From the NCBI RefSeq assembly GCF_900465315.1, contig NZ_UBIX01000007.1: DNA of 64,000 nt; one strand, 5' to 3'. A model generated the notes under the pieces. That model saw only the letters and a list, made by a program, of their open reading frames with translations, was not told the origin of the DNA and did not search any database. This document shows positions 8,072 through 19,000 of the stretch, piece by piece. A program made the translations under genes and the position numbers. The first letter of the stretch is position 1, and every line of letters starts with the position of its first letter. This stretch comes from Asaia bogorensis_B (GTDB lineage Bacteria > Pseudomonadota > Alphaproteobacteria > Acetobacterales > Acetobacteraceae).

Positions 8072-8755
8072 TTAACCGGCGGCCGCCGCAGTCGCTGCCG
8101 GGTACGGCGCATCTGCATGGCGGGCCTTCTTGATCGCATCGCGGATCATCACCAGGCCATTCTTGGCACCCGGAATCGAACCACGAACCATGATCAGGTT
8201 GCGTTCGGCGTCGACGGCTGCCACTTCGAGATTAAGCGTCGTGATGCGCTCGTCACCCATGTGACCGGCCATTTTCTTGCCCTTGAAGACCTTGCCCGGA
8301 TCCTGGCGCTGACCCGTCGAACCATGCGAACGATGGCTGATGGACACGCCGTGGGAGGCTTCAAGACCAGCGAAGTTCCAGCGCTTCATGACGCCGGCGA
8401 AGCCTTTGCCCTTGCTGGTGCCGGTGACGTCGACCTTCTGGCCAACGACGAAATGGGCCGCAGAGAGCTTCGTGCCAGCCTCAAGCACGGCATCTTCTGC
8501 CACGCGAAACTCGACAAGAGTCTTCTTCGGCTCCACCTTGGTGCGAGCATAATGGCCACGCATCGGCTTGGTGACGTTCTTCACCTTCGCCTTGCTCATG
8601 CCGATCTGCACTGCCGTGTAGCCATCACGCTCCTGCGTGCGGGCGTCCACAACCTCGACCTCGTCGAGATGCAGCACTGTGACCGGCACATGTGTGCCAT
8701 CTTCCTTGAATAGCCGGGTCATACCCAGCTTTTTTGCGATCAATCCGGTACGCAT
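8072..8755 (-). CDS. rplC: 50S ribosomal protein L3
   Basis: L3 (227 aa) reaches the peptidyl transferase centre and starts large-subunit assembly. The start MRTGLIAKKLGMTRLF at 8755 is the standard N-terminus. The loop GSTGQRQDPGKVFKGKKMAG includes the glutamine that is methylated in E. coli. An alanine-rich tail ends the protein. It follows rpsJ after 10 nt and precedes rplD. Confidence 0.95.
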   Translation of the reverse strand: MRTGLIAKKLGMTRLFKEDGTHVPVTVLHLDEVEVVDARTQERDGYTAVQIGMSKAKVKNVTKPMRGHYARTKVEPKKTLVEFRVAEDAVLEAGTKLSAAHFVVGQKVDVTGTSKGKGFAGVMKRWNFAGLEASHGVSISHRSHGSTGQRQDPGKVFKGKKMAGHMGDERITTLNLEVAAVDAERNLIMVRGSIPGAKNGLVMIRDAIKKARHADAPYPAATAAAAG

Positions 8756-8765
8756 CGTCTGGACC

Positions 8766-9074
8766 TTAAAGTTTGATCTCGACATCAACGCCAGCGGCGA
8801 GGTCGAGCTTCATGAGGGCGTCCACGGTCTGCGGTGTCGGCTCAACAATGTCGAGCAGGCGGCGATGAGTCCGAATTTCGAACTGCTCGCGGCTTTTCTT
8901 GTCCACATGTGGGGAACGGTTCACGGTGAACCGCTCGATATGCGTCGGTAGCGGGATAGGACCCCGAACCCGCGCACCCGTACGCTTCGCCGTGTTTACG
9001 ATTTCCTTCGTGCTGTTGTCGAGCACGCGGTGATCGTACGCCTTTAGGCGAATGCGGATGTTCTGGTTGTCCAT
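8766..9074 (-). CDS. rpsJ: 30S ribosomal protein S10
   Basis: S10 (102 aa) is a small-subunit head protein and, as NusE, a partner of NusB in antitermination. The start MDNQNIRIRLKAYDHRVLD, the loop RVRGPIPLPTHIERFTVNRS and the end LMKLDLAAGVDVEIKL are canonical. It is the first S10-operon gene but lies only 123 nt after tuf, with a hairpin between them and no convincing promoter, so it may be partly co-transcribed with the str genes. Confidence 0.96.
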   Translation of the reverse strand: MDNQNIRIRLKAYDHRVLDNSTKEIVNTAKRTGARVRGPIPLPTHIERFTVNRSPHVDKKSREQFEIRTHRRLLDIVEPTPQTVDALMKLDLAAGVDVEIKL

Positions 9075-9143
9075 CTTACCAATAATCCAACTCGTTGGGG
9101 TTCGGGTCTTACCCTGCTCCCTCCTGGTCCCTTCTAAAGCCGA

Positions 9144-9169
9144 CCCCGGCCGGATTACTCCGACCGGGG
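9144..9169 (-). terminator. Hairpin after tuf
   Basis: CCCCGG (9144-9149) pairs with CCGGGG (9164-9169), and CGGA with TCCG, with one mismatch and a TTAC loop. It begins about 29 nt after the tuf stop on the minus strand. There is no long U-tract, so it may only partly separate the str genes from rpsJ. Confidence 0.5.
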
Positions 9170-9197
9170 CCAGCCAAATCAGGGCCCGTGCTTACAA

Positions 9198-10388
9198 TCA
9201 GGCGCTGATCGAGGAGACCACGCCTGCACCGACGGTGCGGCCGCCTTCACGGATAGCGAAGCGGAGACCTTCGTCCATGGCGATCGGAGCAATCAGCTCG
9301 ACGTCCATGGCAACGTTATCGCCCGGCATGACCATTTCCGTGCCTTCCGGCAGCTGAACGACGCCCGTGACGTCGGTCGTGCGGAAATAGAACTGCGGAC
9401 GGTAGTTTGTAAAGAACGGAGTGTGACGTCCGCCTTCTTCCTTCGTGAGGATGTAAGCCTCAGCCTTGAACTTCTTGTGCGGGGTGATCGAACCCGGCTT
9501 TGCAAGAACCTGACCGCGCTCAACGTCTTCACGCTTCGTGCCACGAACCAGGGCACCGATGTTGTCACCGGCTTCACCGCGATCGAGCAGCTTGCGGAAC
9601 ATCTCAACGCCCGTAACGGTCGTCTTGACGGTGTCCTTGAGGCCGACGATTTCAACTTCGTCACCCACGTTCACAACGCCACGCTCAACACGACCCGTGA
9701 CAACCGTACCACGACCCGAGATCGAGAACACGTCTTCGATCGGCATCAGGAACGGACGGTCAACCGGACGCTCCGGCTGCGGGATGTAGGTGTCAACGGC
9801 TTCCATCAGCTCGAGCACGCGGTCTTCACCGATTGCTGCGTCGCCGTCTTCAAGCGTCACCAGGGCCGAACCCTTGACGATGGGGATATCGTCGCCGGGG
9901 AACTGGTAGGACGACAGAAGCTCACGGACTTCCATTTCGACGAGCTCGAGGAGCTCGGCGTCGTCAACCTGGTCAACCTTGTTCAGGAACACGACCAGCG
10001 CCGGAACGCCAACCTGGCGAGCGAGCAGGATGTGCTCACGCGTCTGGGGCATCGGGCCGTCAGCAGCGGACACAACCAGGATCGCGCCGTCCATCTGGGC
10101 GGCACCCGTGATCATGTTCTTGACGTAGTCAGCATGGCCCGGGCAGTCGACGTGGGCGTAGTGACGGTTCTTGGTCTCGTACTCAACGTGAGCGGTGGAG
10201 ATCGTGATGCCGCGAGCGCGCTCTTCAGGAGCAGCGTCGATCTGGTCATACGCACGGAAGGTCGCGCCGCCGGACTTGGCGAGCGTCTTCGTGATTGCAG
10301 CCGTCAGTGAGGTCTTGCCATGGTCAACGTGACCGATGGTGCCGATGTTGCAGTGCGGCTTCGTCCGCTCAAATTTAGCCTTAGCCAT
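9198..10388 (-). CDS. tuf: Translation elongation factor Tu
   Basis: EF-Tu (396 aa) delivers aminoacyl-tRNA to the ribosome with GTP. The GTPase motifs are all visible: GHVDHGKT, DCPGHADYVKNMITG and NKVD, followed by the two beta-barrel domains. The start MAKAKFERTKPHCNIGT at 10388 is standard; upstream in-frame codons only add MERM. Only one tuf copy is in the window. The expected fusA gene is not between rpsG and tuf. Confidence 0.97.
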   Translation of the reverse strand: MAKAKFERTKPHCNIGTIGHVDHGKTSLTAAITKTLAKSGGATFRAYDQIDAAPEERARGITISTAHVEYETKNRHYAHVDCPGHADYVKNMITGAAQMDGAILVVSAADGPMPQTREHILLARQVGVPALVVFLNKVDQVDDAELLELVEMEVRELLSSYQFPGDDIPIVKGSALVTLEDGDAAIGEDRVLELMEAVDTYIPQPERPVDRPFLMPIEDVFSISGRGTVVTGRVERGVVNVGDEVEIVGLKDTVKTTVTGVEMFRKLLDRGEAGDNIGALVRGTKREDVERGQVLAKPGSITPHKKFKAEAYILTKEEGGRHTPFFTNYRPQFYFRTTDVTGVVQLPEGTEMVMPGDNVAMDVELIAPIAMDEGLRFAIREGGRTVGAGVVSSISA

Positions 10389-10493
10389 CATTCTCTCCAT
10401 AACCCACCGCCGAAGGTGCGGCGGGGAAGATTGCTAATTCGTACCAGGCACCCCCGAAGGAGGCACCCGGGAAAACCGGTTAGCCTTTTAAGC

Positions 10494-10970
10494 TTACCAA
10501 CGATAGTGGCTGAATGCTTTATTTGCTTCAGCCATGCGATGCGTGTCTTCGCGCTTCTTGACGGCGGAGCCGCGATTGTTGATCGCGTCCATCAGCTCGT
10601 TGGAAAGGCGTTCCTGCATCGTGTTCTCACCGCGCTTGCGCGAGGCGTCGATCAGCCAGCGGATGGCGAGGGCCTGACGGCGCTCGGCACGGACTTCGAC
10701 GGGGACCTGATAGGTCGCACCGCCGACGCGGCGGGAGCGAACCTCTACGGCCGGCTTCACGTTGTCCAGAGCCGCATGGAACATGGCGACCGGGTCGGCC
10801 GTGGCACCGCCACGACGACGCACGGACTCAAGCGCACCGTAAACGATACCCTCGGCTGTGGACTTCTTACCATCGTACATCAGGGCGTTCATAAAACGCG
10901 TGATGACGACATCTCCGAATTTCGGATCGGGAAGGATCTCACGCTTTACAGCGCGATGACGGCGACTCAT
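10494..10970 (-). CDS. rpsG: 30S ribosomal protein S7
   Basis: S7 (158 aa) starts assembly of the 16S rRNA 3' domain and contacts E-site tRNA. The start MSRRHRAVKREILPDPKFGD, the segment VEVRSRRVGGATYQVPVEV and the block RRQALAIRWLIDASRKR are typical. It has normal length. It follows rpsL after 14 nt, and the next gene is tuf after 105 nt, with no fusA. Confidence 0.96.
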   Translation of the reverse strand: MSRRHRAVKREILPDPKFGDVVITRFMNALMYDGKKSTAEGIVYGALESVRRRGGATADPVAMFHAALDNVKPAVEVRSRRVGGATYQVPVEVRAERRQALAIRWLIDASRKRGENTMQERLSNELMDAINNRGSAVKKREDTHRMAEANKAFSHYRW

Positions 10971-10984
10971 GCCTGAATTTCCTC

Positions 10985-11356
10985 TTACTTCGGACGCTTC
11001 GCGCCATACAGCGAACGGCGCTGACGACGCTTGGCGATGCCCTGCGTGTCAAGCACGCCGCGCAGGATGTGATAACGCACACCCGGCAAATCTTTTACAC
11101 GGCCGCCGCGGATCAGCACGACGCTGTGTTCCTGCAGGTTATGGCCCTCACCCGGAATGTAGCTAACGACCTCATACCCGTTGGTCAGGCGCACCTTTGC
11201 CACCTTACGCAAGGCCGAGTTCGGCTTTTTCGGGGTAACCGTATAGACGCGCGTGCAAACGCCGCGCTTCTGGGGGCAACCCTGGAGGGCCGGCACTTTA
11301 TTCCGCTTGGCGGCAGGCTCACGGCCCTTGGCGATCAACTGGTTGATGGTCGGCAT
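10985..11356 (-). CDS. rpsL: 30S ribosomal protein S12
   Basis: S12 (123 aa) lies at the decoding centre. The start MPTINQLIAKGREPAAKRNK at 11356 is standard. The streptomycin loop TPKKPNSALRK and the RVKDLPGVRYH loop have the wild-type lysines, so no classic high-level streptomycin-resistance change is present. It is the first gene of the str segment, preceded by a roughly 200-nt leader from the promoter at 11567-11595. Confidence 0.96.
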   Translation of the reverse strand: MPTINQLIAKGREPAAKRNKVPALQGCPQKRGVCTRVYTVTPKKPNSALRKVAKVRLTNGYEVVSYIPGEGHNLQEHSVVLIRGGRVKDLPGVRYHILRGVLDTQGIAKRRQRRSLYGAKRPK

Positions 11357-11566
11357 ACGCCCTTCCCGATCCTTGCTCACTGCTAGACCGAGCGACGCCC
11401 GATCTGCTTGCTTCCAACAAAATTCAGCGCGCGGCAGAATGCCGCCCGCTTTTGACTCTTTCACTACCGGCCTGAGCCTCACCCGAAGGCGGCGGCACCG
11501 TTAGCGTTTGATGCTGTCTATCAACGGCTCAGACGCCTTAGGAGACGGGGGTAGCCGAGGGCGCGG

Positions 11567-11595
11567 ACCCTATGACCGTTCTGAATGAAAGTCAA
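11567..11595 (-). promoter_or_regulatory. Sigma70-type promoter of the str (rpsL) operon
   Basis: Reading the minus strand, TTGACT (-35, at 11595-11590) and TAGGGT (-10, at 11572-11567) are spaced by 17 nt. Transcription would begin near 11560, giving a leader of about 200 nt before rpsL. It lies in the 366-nt gap between rpsL and rpoC (11357-11722), downstream of the rpoC hairpin. I see no gene in that gap. Confidence 0.7.
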
Positions 11596-11656
11596 GCATA
11601 CTCTAGCGTTCTGCCCGATTCTCGTCCGATTCCCGTCTCGAATCGCCGGATACGAA

Positions 11657-11682
11657 ATCGGGCGGGTATTACCCCGCCCGAT
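11657..11682 (-). terminator. Terminator hairpin after rpoC
   Basis: A perfect 10-bp stem, ATCGGGCGGG (11657-11666) with CCCGCCCGAT (11673-11682), has a 6-nt loop and lies 40 nt after the rpoC stop. On the minus strand it is followed by only a short T-run. It probably ends most of the rplK-rpoC transcript before the str promoter. Confidence 0.7.
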
Positions 11683-11722
11683 CTCAAACGTAAACTAGTT
11701 TTTCCAAGGCTGGAGCGGGGTC

Positions 11723-14700
11723 TTACTCCGCTGCGTCGTCCGTTACCTCGGGAGTTGCCCGGCTGACACGCTGACGATCCTGAGAGGCCGCCATGGCGCG
11801 CAGCTTGTTCATCACGCTGCCCGTACCTGCCGGGATTAGACGCCCGACAATCACGTTCTCCTTCAGGCCGTTCAGTGTGTCGACCTTGCCGGCTGTCGCC
11901 GCTTCGGTCAGCACACGTGTGGTCTCCTGGAAGGAAGCCGCAGAGATGAACGACTGCGTCTGCAACGAGGCCTTCGTGATGCCCTGCAGGATGGGCATGC
12001 CGCGCGCAGGCTCCTCACCCATCTTGACGCGCTTCTCGTTCTCGACCTCGAACTCGATGCGGTCCACTGTCTCGCCGATCAGATACGTCGTATCGCCCGG
12101 CTCGAGGATTTCCACCTTCTGCAACATCTGACGAACAATGACTTCGATGTGCTTGTCATTGATCTTCACGCCCTGCAGACGATAGACGTCCTGGATCTCG
12201 TTGACGAGATAATCGGACAGCGCCTCGACACCCATGACCTTGAGAATGTCATGCGGCACGCGAGGACCGTCGACCAGCGGATCGCCCTTCTGCACGAAGT
12301 CGCCTTCCTGCACCGACACATGCTTGCCCTTGGGAATGAGGTAGTTGGTCTCTTCCCCGGTCTCGTCGTTCTTCACGATGATGCAGCGCTTGGACTTGTA
12401 GTCCTTGCCGATCTCGATCCGGCCTTCGGTTTCCGCGATGATCGCGTGATCCTTCGGACGACGGGCTTCAAACAGTTCGGCCACGCGCGGCAGACCACCC
12501 GTAATGTCACGGGTCTTCGAACCTTCACGCGGGATACGGGCCAGCACGTCACCGGCATGGACCGTAGCGCCATTCTCGATCGACAGCAGCGAGTCGGGCG
12601 ACAGGAAGTACCGTGCCTCGTTACCGTTCGCGAGTCGGACCACATTGCCCGCCGCATCCTTGAGCTGCAGGCGCGGACGGAGGTCCACACCCTTGCTGCC
12701 CTGCTTGTAGTCAACGACCACCTTGGAGGTCAGGCCCGTCACTTCGTCCATACGCTCGACGAGCGTGATGGAGTCGATCAGGTCGAGATATTCGACCGTA
12801 CCGGCCTGCTCGGTGATGATCGGCAGGGTGTAGGGGTCCCACTCGGCCATCTTCAGACCGCGCGTAACTTCCTGGCCCTCATTGACCATCAGACGGGCAC
12901 CGTAAGGCACGCGGTAACGTGCGCGCTCGACACCCTTCTCGTCCGTCAGCAGGATTTCGCAGTTACGCGACATCACGATGGTGACGTTCTGGCTGTTCTG
13001 GACCACGTTGCGGTTGCGGATGGTCACCTTGCCGTCACGCGACGCCTCGACCATCGACTGCTCTGCACCACGCGTAGCCGCACCACCAATATGGAAGGTA
13101 CGCATGGTCAGCTGTGTGCCGGGCTCACCGATGGACTGTGCAGCGATAACGCCCACGGCCTCACCGATATTGACCGGCGTACCGCGTGCAAGGTCACGGC
13201 CATAGCAGTGACCGCACACACCGACGCGGCTGTCACAGGTCAGCACCGAGCGGATCAGTACGCTCTCGACGCCTGCCTTCTCGATGATCTCTGCCTCGGC
13301 TTCCTCGATCAGTGTGTTGCGCGGGAAGAGAACCGCACCGCTCACCGGATCGGTGACGTCAGCCGTCAGGGTACGACCCAGGATACGCTCGGAAAGCGAG
13401 GAGATCACCTCACCGCTATCCATGACCGCACGGATCGTCAGACCACGCTCGGTGCCGCAATCGTTCTCGACGATAATGCAGTCCTGCGCCACGTCGACGA
13501 GACGACGCGTGAGGTAACCCGAGTTCGCCGTCTTCAGAGCCGTATCCGCGAGACCCTTACGGGCACCGTGGGTGGAGGTGAAGTAGTCGAGAACCGAGAG
13601 GCCTTCCTTGAAGTTCGCGATGATCGGCTGCTCGATGATCTCGCCCGAAGGCTTGGCCATCAGACCACGCATACCGGCAAGCTGCTTCATCTGGGCTGGC
13701 GACCCACGAGCACCGGAGTGGCTCATCATCCACACCGAGTTCGTCGGCTTGCCGATAACCTGGCGGGAGATTTCCTTCATCATCGCTGCCTGGACTTCGT
13801 CCGTGCAACGCGACCAGGCATCAACCACCTTGTTATAGCGCTCGCCAGCCGTAATCAGACCGTCCTGATACTGCTGCTCGAATTCCTTGATCTCGGCCTG
13901 TGTGCGCTCGACCAGCTCCTGCTTCTCGACCGGGATGATCATGTCATCCTTGCCGAAGGAGATACCGGCGCGCGCGGCGTGGCGGAAACCGAGGCCCATG
14001 AGACGGTCACAGAAAATGACCGCTTCCTTCTGGCCGCAGTGACGGTACACGGCGTCAATCACATCCGAGACGTTCTTCTTGGTCAGCTGCTTGTTGACCA
14101 GCGAGAACGGGATAGCTGCATTGCGCGGCAGGATCTGCGCAATCAGCGCACGGCCCGGCGTGGTCAGCATGGTCTGACGAACGGGCTTGCCGTCGGCATC
14201 CAGCGTATCCATGCGCAGACGGATCTTGTCGTGCAGCTTGAGCGTGCCCTCATTCATGGCGAGCTCGATCTCGGCCACCGATGCATAGGCAGACGGACCA
14301 GCCTTAACGAGACGCCCTTGTGCATCATACTCGGCCTGATCCGGCGTCGTGTGATACTCGGGAACCTCGAGGCTCAGATAGTACAGGCCAAGCACGATGT
14401 CCTGCGACGGCACGATGATCGGCTTGCCGTTCGCGGGGCTGAGGATGTTGTTGGTCGACATCATCAGCACGCGGGCTTCAAGCTGGGCTTCGAGCGACAG
14501 CGGCACGTGAACGGCCATCTGGTCACCGTCAAAGTCGGCGTTGAACGCAGTACAGACCAGCGGGTGCAGCTGGATCGCCTTGCCTTCGATCAGCACGGGC
14601 TCGAAAGCCTGGATGCCAAGACGGTGAAGGGTCGGGGCGCGGTTCAGCATCACGGGATGCTCGCGGATGACCTCTTCAAGAATGTCCCAGACTTCCGGAC

Positions 14701-15973
14701 GCTCCTTCTCCACCATGCGCTTTGCAGCCTTGATGGTGGTGGCGTGACCGTACTTTTCCAGCTTGCTGTAGATGAAGGGCTTGAACAGCTCGAGCGCCAT
14801 CTTCTTCGGCAGGCCGCACTGATGCAGCTTCAGCTCGGGTCCGACCACGATGACCGAACGGCCCGAATAGTCGACGCGCTTGCCGAGAAGGTTCTGACGG
14901 AAGCGGCCCTGCTTGCCTTTCAGCATGTCGGAGAGCGACTTCAGCGGGCGCTTGTTGGCACCCGTGATAGCGCGACCACGACGTCCGTTATCGAACAGCG
15001 CGTCAACGGCTTCCTGAAGCATGCGCTTTTCGTTGCGGACGATGATGTCCGGTGCACGCAGCTCGATCAGGCGCTTCAGTCGGTTGTTACGGTTGATCAC
15101 GCGGCGATAGAGATCGTTCAGATCGGACGTCGCGAAACGACCGCCATCCAGCGGCACAAGCGGGCGCAGCTCGGGCGGAATGACCGGAACGAGGTCGAGA
15201 ATCATCCATTCCGGGCGTGAACCACTCTCGGCGAAGGCTTCGAACAGCTTCAGGCGCTTGACGAGCTTCTTGCGCTTGGCTTCCGACGTGGCTTCACGCA
15301 GGTCTTCACGCAGCAGATCACCGTCAGACTTGTCCTGATCGCGACCGTCACGGTCGATCAGGCCCGGGCGATCGGTTTCGGTGGAAAGCAGACGCGCCTT
15401 CCACAGGATCTTCTTGACCGCTTCAGCGCCGATACCGACTTCCAGGCCTTCATCGGCGTAGTCGTCCATGGCGTCGAAATACTGGTCTTCCGACAGCAGC
15501 GAATAGCGCTTGAACGGGCTCGTGCCGGATTCGAGAACGATGTAGCTCTCGAAATACAGAACCTTTTCGAGGTCCTTCAGCGTGATATCGATCATCGTCG
15601 CGATGCGGCTCGGCAGCGACTTCAGGAACCAGATATGCGCAACCGGCGATGCCAGTTCGATATGGCCCATACGCTCGCGGCGAACCTTGGCGAGCGTGAC
15701 TTCTACGCCGCACTTCTCGCACACGATGCCGCGGAACTTCATGCGCTTGTACTTGCCGCACAGGCACTCATAGTCCTTGATCGGGCCAAAGATACGCGCA
15801 CAGAACAGGCCGTCTCGCTCGGGCTTGAACGTACGGTAGTTGATGGTCTCCGGCTTCTTGATCTCGCCGTAAGACCAGGAGCGGATCTGCTCGGATGAAG
15901 CGAGCTGGATTTTGATCTGGTCGAAAGACTGGGTCTGGCCCGTCTGACCAAGGATCTTCATGAGTTCGTTCAT
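11723..15973 (-). CDS. rpoC: DNA-directed RNA polymerase subunit beta'
   Basis: Beta' (1416 aa) forms the active-site half of RNA polymerase. The catalytic NADFDGDQMAVHVP motif binding Mg2+ is intact. The N-terminal zinc-binding cysteines (CLCGKYKRMKFRGIVCEKC) and the second zinc site (CDSRVGVCGHC) are present. The start MNELMKILGQTGQ at 15973 is preferred over one five codons upstream. It follows rpoB after 88 nt. A large open frame on the opposite strand here is a codon-usage shadow. Confidence 0.97.
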   Translation of the reverse strand: MNELMKILGQTGQTQSFDQIKIQLASSEQIRSWSYGEIKKPETINYRTFKPERDGLFCARIFGPIKDYECLCGKYKRMKFRGIVCEKCGVEVTLAKVRRERMGHIELASPVAHIWFLKSLPSRIATMIDITLKDLEKVLYFESYIVLESGTSPFKRYSLLSEDQYFDAMDDYADEGLEVGIGAEAVKKILWKARLLSTETDRPGLIDRDGRDQDKSDGDLLREDLREATSEAKRKKLVKRLKLFEAFAESGSRPEWMILDLVPVIPPELRPLVPLDGGRFATSDLNDLYRRVINRNNRLKRLIELRAPDIIVRNEKRMLQEAVDALFDNGRRGRAITGANKRPLKSLSDMLKGKQGRFRQNLLGKRVDYSGRSVIVVGPELKLHQCGLPKKMALELFKPFIYSKLEKYGHATTIKAAKRMVEKERPEVWDILEEVIREHPVMLNRAPTLHRLGIQAFEPVLIEGKAIQLHPLVCTAFNADFDGDQMAVHVPLSLEAQLEARVLMMSTNNILSPANGKPIIVPSQDIVLGLYYLSLEVPEYHTTPDQAEYDAQGRLVKAGPSAYASVAEIELAMNEGTLKLHDKIRLRMDTLDADGKPVRQTMLTTPGRALIAQILPRNAAIPFSLVNKQLTKKNVSDVIDAVYRHCGQKEAVIFCDRLMGLGFRHAARAGISFGKDDMIIPVEKQELVERTQAEIKEFEQQYQDGLITAGERYNKVVDAWSRCTDEVQAAMMKEISRQVIGKPTNSVWMMSHSGARGSPAQMKQLAGMRGLMAKPSGEIIEQPIIANFKEGLSVLDYFTSTHGARKGLADTALKTANSGYLTRRLVDVAQDCIIVENDCGTERGLTIRAVMDSGEVISSLSERILGRTLTADVTDPVSGAVLFPRNTLIEEAEAEIIEKAGVESVLIRSVLTCDSRVGVCGHCYGRDLARGTPVNIGEAVGVIAAQSIGEPGTQLTMRTFHIGGAATRGAEQSMVEASRDGKVTIRNRNVVQNSQNVTIVMSRNCEILLTDEKGVERARYRVPYGARLMVNEGQEVTRGLKMAEWDPYTLPIITEQAGTVEYLDLIDSITLVERMDEVTGLTSKVVVDYKQGSKGVDLRPRLQLKDAAGNVVRLANGNEARYFLSPDSLLSIENGATVHAGDVLARIPREGSKTRDITGGLPRVAELFEARRPKDHAIIAETEGRIEIGKDYKSKRCIIVKNDETGEETNYLIPKGKHVSVQEGDFVQKGDPLVDGPRVPHDILKVMGVEALSDYLVNEIQDVYRLQGVKINDKHIEVIVRQMLQKVEILEPGDTTYLIGETVDRIEFEVENEKRVKMGEEPARGMPILQGITKASLQTQSFISAASFQETTRVLTEAATAGKVDTLNGLKENVIVGRLIPAGTGSVMNKLRAMAASQDRQRVSRATPEVTDDAAE

Positions 15974-16061
15974 GCGCCGAAATCCCATTTCACGGAGCGG
16001 GCCGGAAGACCGGCCGCGCCCGCGTTAGCAACAAACACAGAGGAGGCAGAGACAAAGCGCA

Positions 16062-19000
16062 TCAGATTGCGCTCTGCTCCAGATCGACATTCAGGCCGAG
16101 CGACTTCAGTTCCTTGATCAGAACGTTGAAGCTCTCGGGGATACCGGCTTCGAAATCGTCCTGCTCACGCACAATGGCCTCATAGACCTTCGTACGGCCG
16201 GAAACGTCATCGGACTTGACCGTGAGCATTTCCTGCAGGGTGTAGGCGGCACCGTAAGCTTCAAGAGCCCAGACTTCCATTTCACCGAAGCGCTGGCCAC
16301 CGAACTGCGCCTTACCACCCAGCGGCTGCTGCGTGACGAGCGAGTACGGACCGATCGAACGGGCATGGATCTTGTCGTCAACAAGGTGATGCAGCTTCAG
16401 CATGTAGATGTAGCCGACCGTGGTGCGACGCTCGAAAGCCTCACCCGTACGGCCGTCGATCAGCTGCGACTGGCCCGACTTGTCCACACCGGCCTTCACC
16501 AGCATGTCCTCGATATCCGGGATCGACGCACCGTCGAACACCGGCGTTGCGATCGGCACGCCCTTGCGGAGGTTACCGGTCAGCTCGAGGAGCTGCTCGT
16601 TCGGCAGGGTCGCGATATCGCTTTCGAACACGGCATCGCCATAGACGTCGCGCAGGCTCTCAAGCAGTTCGAGTTTGCGCTCACCCGTGCGCTGGTAATC
16701 ATCGGCAATCTTGCCGATGTTCTGGCCGATATTGGCACAGGCCCAGCCCAAATGGGTCTCGAGAATCTGACCGACATTCATTCGCGACGGCACGCCCAGC
16801 GGGTTCAGAACGAGATCGACCGGCGTACCATCTTCAAGGAACGGCATGTCCTCAACCGGCACGACGCGCGAGACGACACCCTTGTTACCGTGACGACCGG
16901 CCATCTTGTCACCGGGCTGCAGCTTGCGCTTCACAGCCACGAAGACCTTGACCATCTTCATCACGCCCGGCGGCAGCTCGTCACCGCGCTGCAGCTTCTC
17001 GACCTTGCTGTCGAAACGGGCCTGAATCTTGCCAACGGCAGCGTCGTATTCGCGGCGCAGCGTTTCCAGCTCGGACATCACGCTGTCATCGCTGACCGTG
17101 ATGTTACGCCAGGCGCCACGCGGATGCTCGTCCAGAACCTCGTCGGTGATGACGGTGCCTGCACGGATACCCTTGAAGCCGGCAGCCGCTGTCTGGTTGA
17201 GCAAACGCTCACGCAGACGGGCTACGAAGCTGCGCTCCTGAATGGCGCGCTCGTCGTCACGATCCTTGGTCAGACGCTCGATCTCGGCGCGTTCGATCGC
17301 CATGGCGCGCTCGTCCTTGTCCACGCCACGGCGTGAGAAGACGCGCACGTCAACGATCGTACCGCTCGTGCCCGGGGGCAGCTTGAGCGAGGTGTCACGA
17401 ACGTCAGACGCCTTTTCACCGAAGATTGCGCGCAGAAGCTTCTCTTCCGGCGTCATCGGGCTTTCGCCCTTCGGTGTGACCTTGCCGATCAGGATGTCGC
17501 CCGGGTTCACCTCAGCGCCGACATAGACGATACCGGCTTCGTCGAGGTTGCGCAGGGCTTCCTCACCGACATTCGGAATGTCGCGGGTGATTTCTTCCTG
17601 ACCCAGCTTGGTGTCACGGGCCATGACTTCGAATTCCTCGATATGGATCGAGGTGAACACGTCATCACGGGCGATACGCTCGGAGATGAGGATCGAGTCT
17701 TCGAAGTTGTAGCCATTCCAGGGCATGAACGCGACGAGTACGTTGCGGCCCAGAGCCAGTTCACCCAGCTCGGTGGACGGACCGTCAGCAATGATGTCAC
17801 CGGCATGAACCGTGTCACCCACGCGCACCAGCGGACGCTGGTTGATGCAGGTGGACTGGTTCGAACGCATATACTTGCGCAGACGATAGATATCGACGCC
17901 CTGGGTCGACCCTGCTTCGTCGGTAGCCCGCACAACGATACGAGCACCGTCGATCTGGTCGATCACACCATTACGCTTGGCAACAATGGTCGCACCCGAG
18001 TCATGGGCCACAGCGGCTTCCATGCCCGTACCGACCAGCGGCGCATCGGCGCGCACCAGCGGCACGGCCTGACGCTGCATGTTCGAGCCCATCAATGCGC
18101 GGTTGGCGTCATCGTTCTCAAGGAACGGAATGAGCGCGGCGGCGACCGAAACAAGCTGCTTGGGCGACACGTCGCAGGCCGTGACCTGCTCGGGCGGCAC
18201 AAGGCGGAAGTCACCCGAACGACGGACAGAAACGAGTTCGTCGGTGAGACGGCCCGTGCTCTTGTCCTGAGCCGCGTCGGCCTGGGCGACGATCAGCTTG
18301 TCCTCTTCCATGGCGGAGAGGTACTTCCAGCCAGCCTGCAGCACACCGTCCTGAACGAGGCGGTAAGGCGTCTCGATGAAGCCGTACTTGTTCACCTTCG
18401 CATAGGTCGAGAGCGAGTTGATCAGACCGATATTCGGCCCTTCAGGCGTCTCAATCGGGCAGATACGGCCGTAATGCGTCGGATGAACGTCACGGACTTC
18501 GAAGCCAGCGCGCTCACGGGTCAGACCGCCCGGACCAAGCGCCGAGAGACGGCGCTTATGCGTCACTTCGGAGAGCGGGTTGGTCTGGTCCATGAACTGG
18601 CTGAGCTGCGACGAGCCAAAGAACTCACGCACGGCAGCAGCAGCAGGCTTGGCGTTGATCAGGTCATGCGGCATGACCGTATCGACATCGACCGAACCCA
18701 TACGCTCGCGAATGGCGCGCTCCATGCGGAGTAGACCGACGCGATACTGGTTTTCCATCAGCTCGCCGACGGAGCGAACGCGACGGTTACCGAGATTGTC
18801 GATATCGTCGATCTGGCCGCGGCCATCCTTGAGCTCGCACATGATCTTGACGGTGCGCAGGATGTCTTCCTTGCGCAGAACGCGCATGGTGTCCGGCGCA
18901 TCGACTTCAAGACGCATGTTCATCTTGACGCGACCAACGGCCGAGAGGTCGTAGCGGTCGGCATCGAAGAACAGGCCCTGGAACATGGCCTCTGCCGTTT

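Noticed and set aside
12149..15220. 1023-codon open frame on the plus strand opposite rpoC
   Set aside because: It lies wholly antisense to rpoC, has no recognisable domains and mirrors the codon bias of the GC-rich gene. Similar long shadows lie opposite rpoB and tuf.
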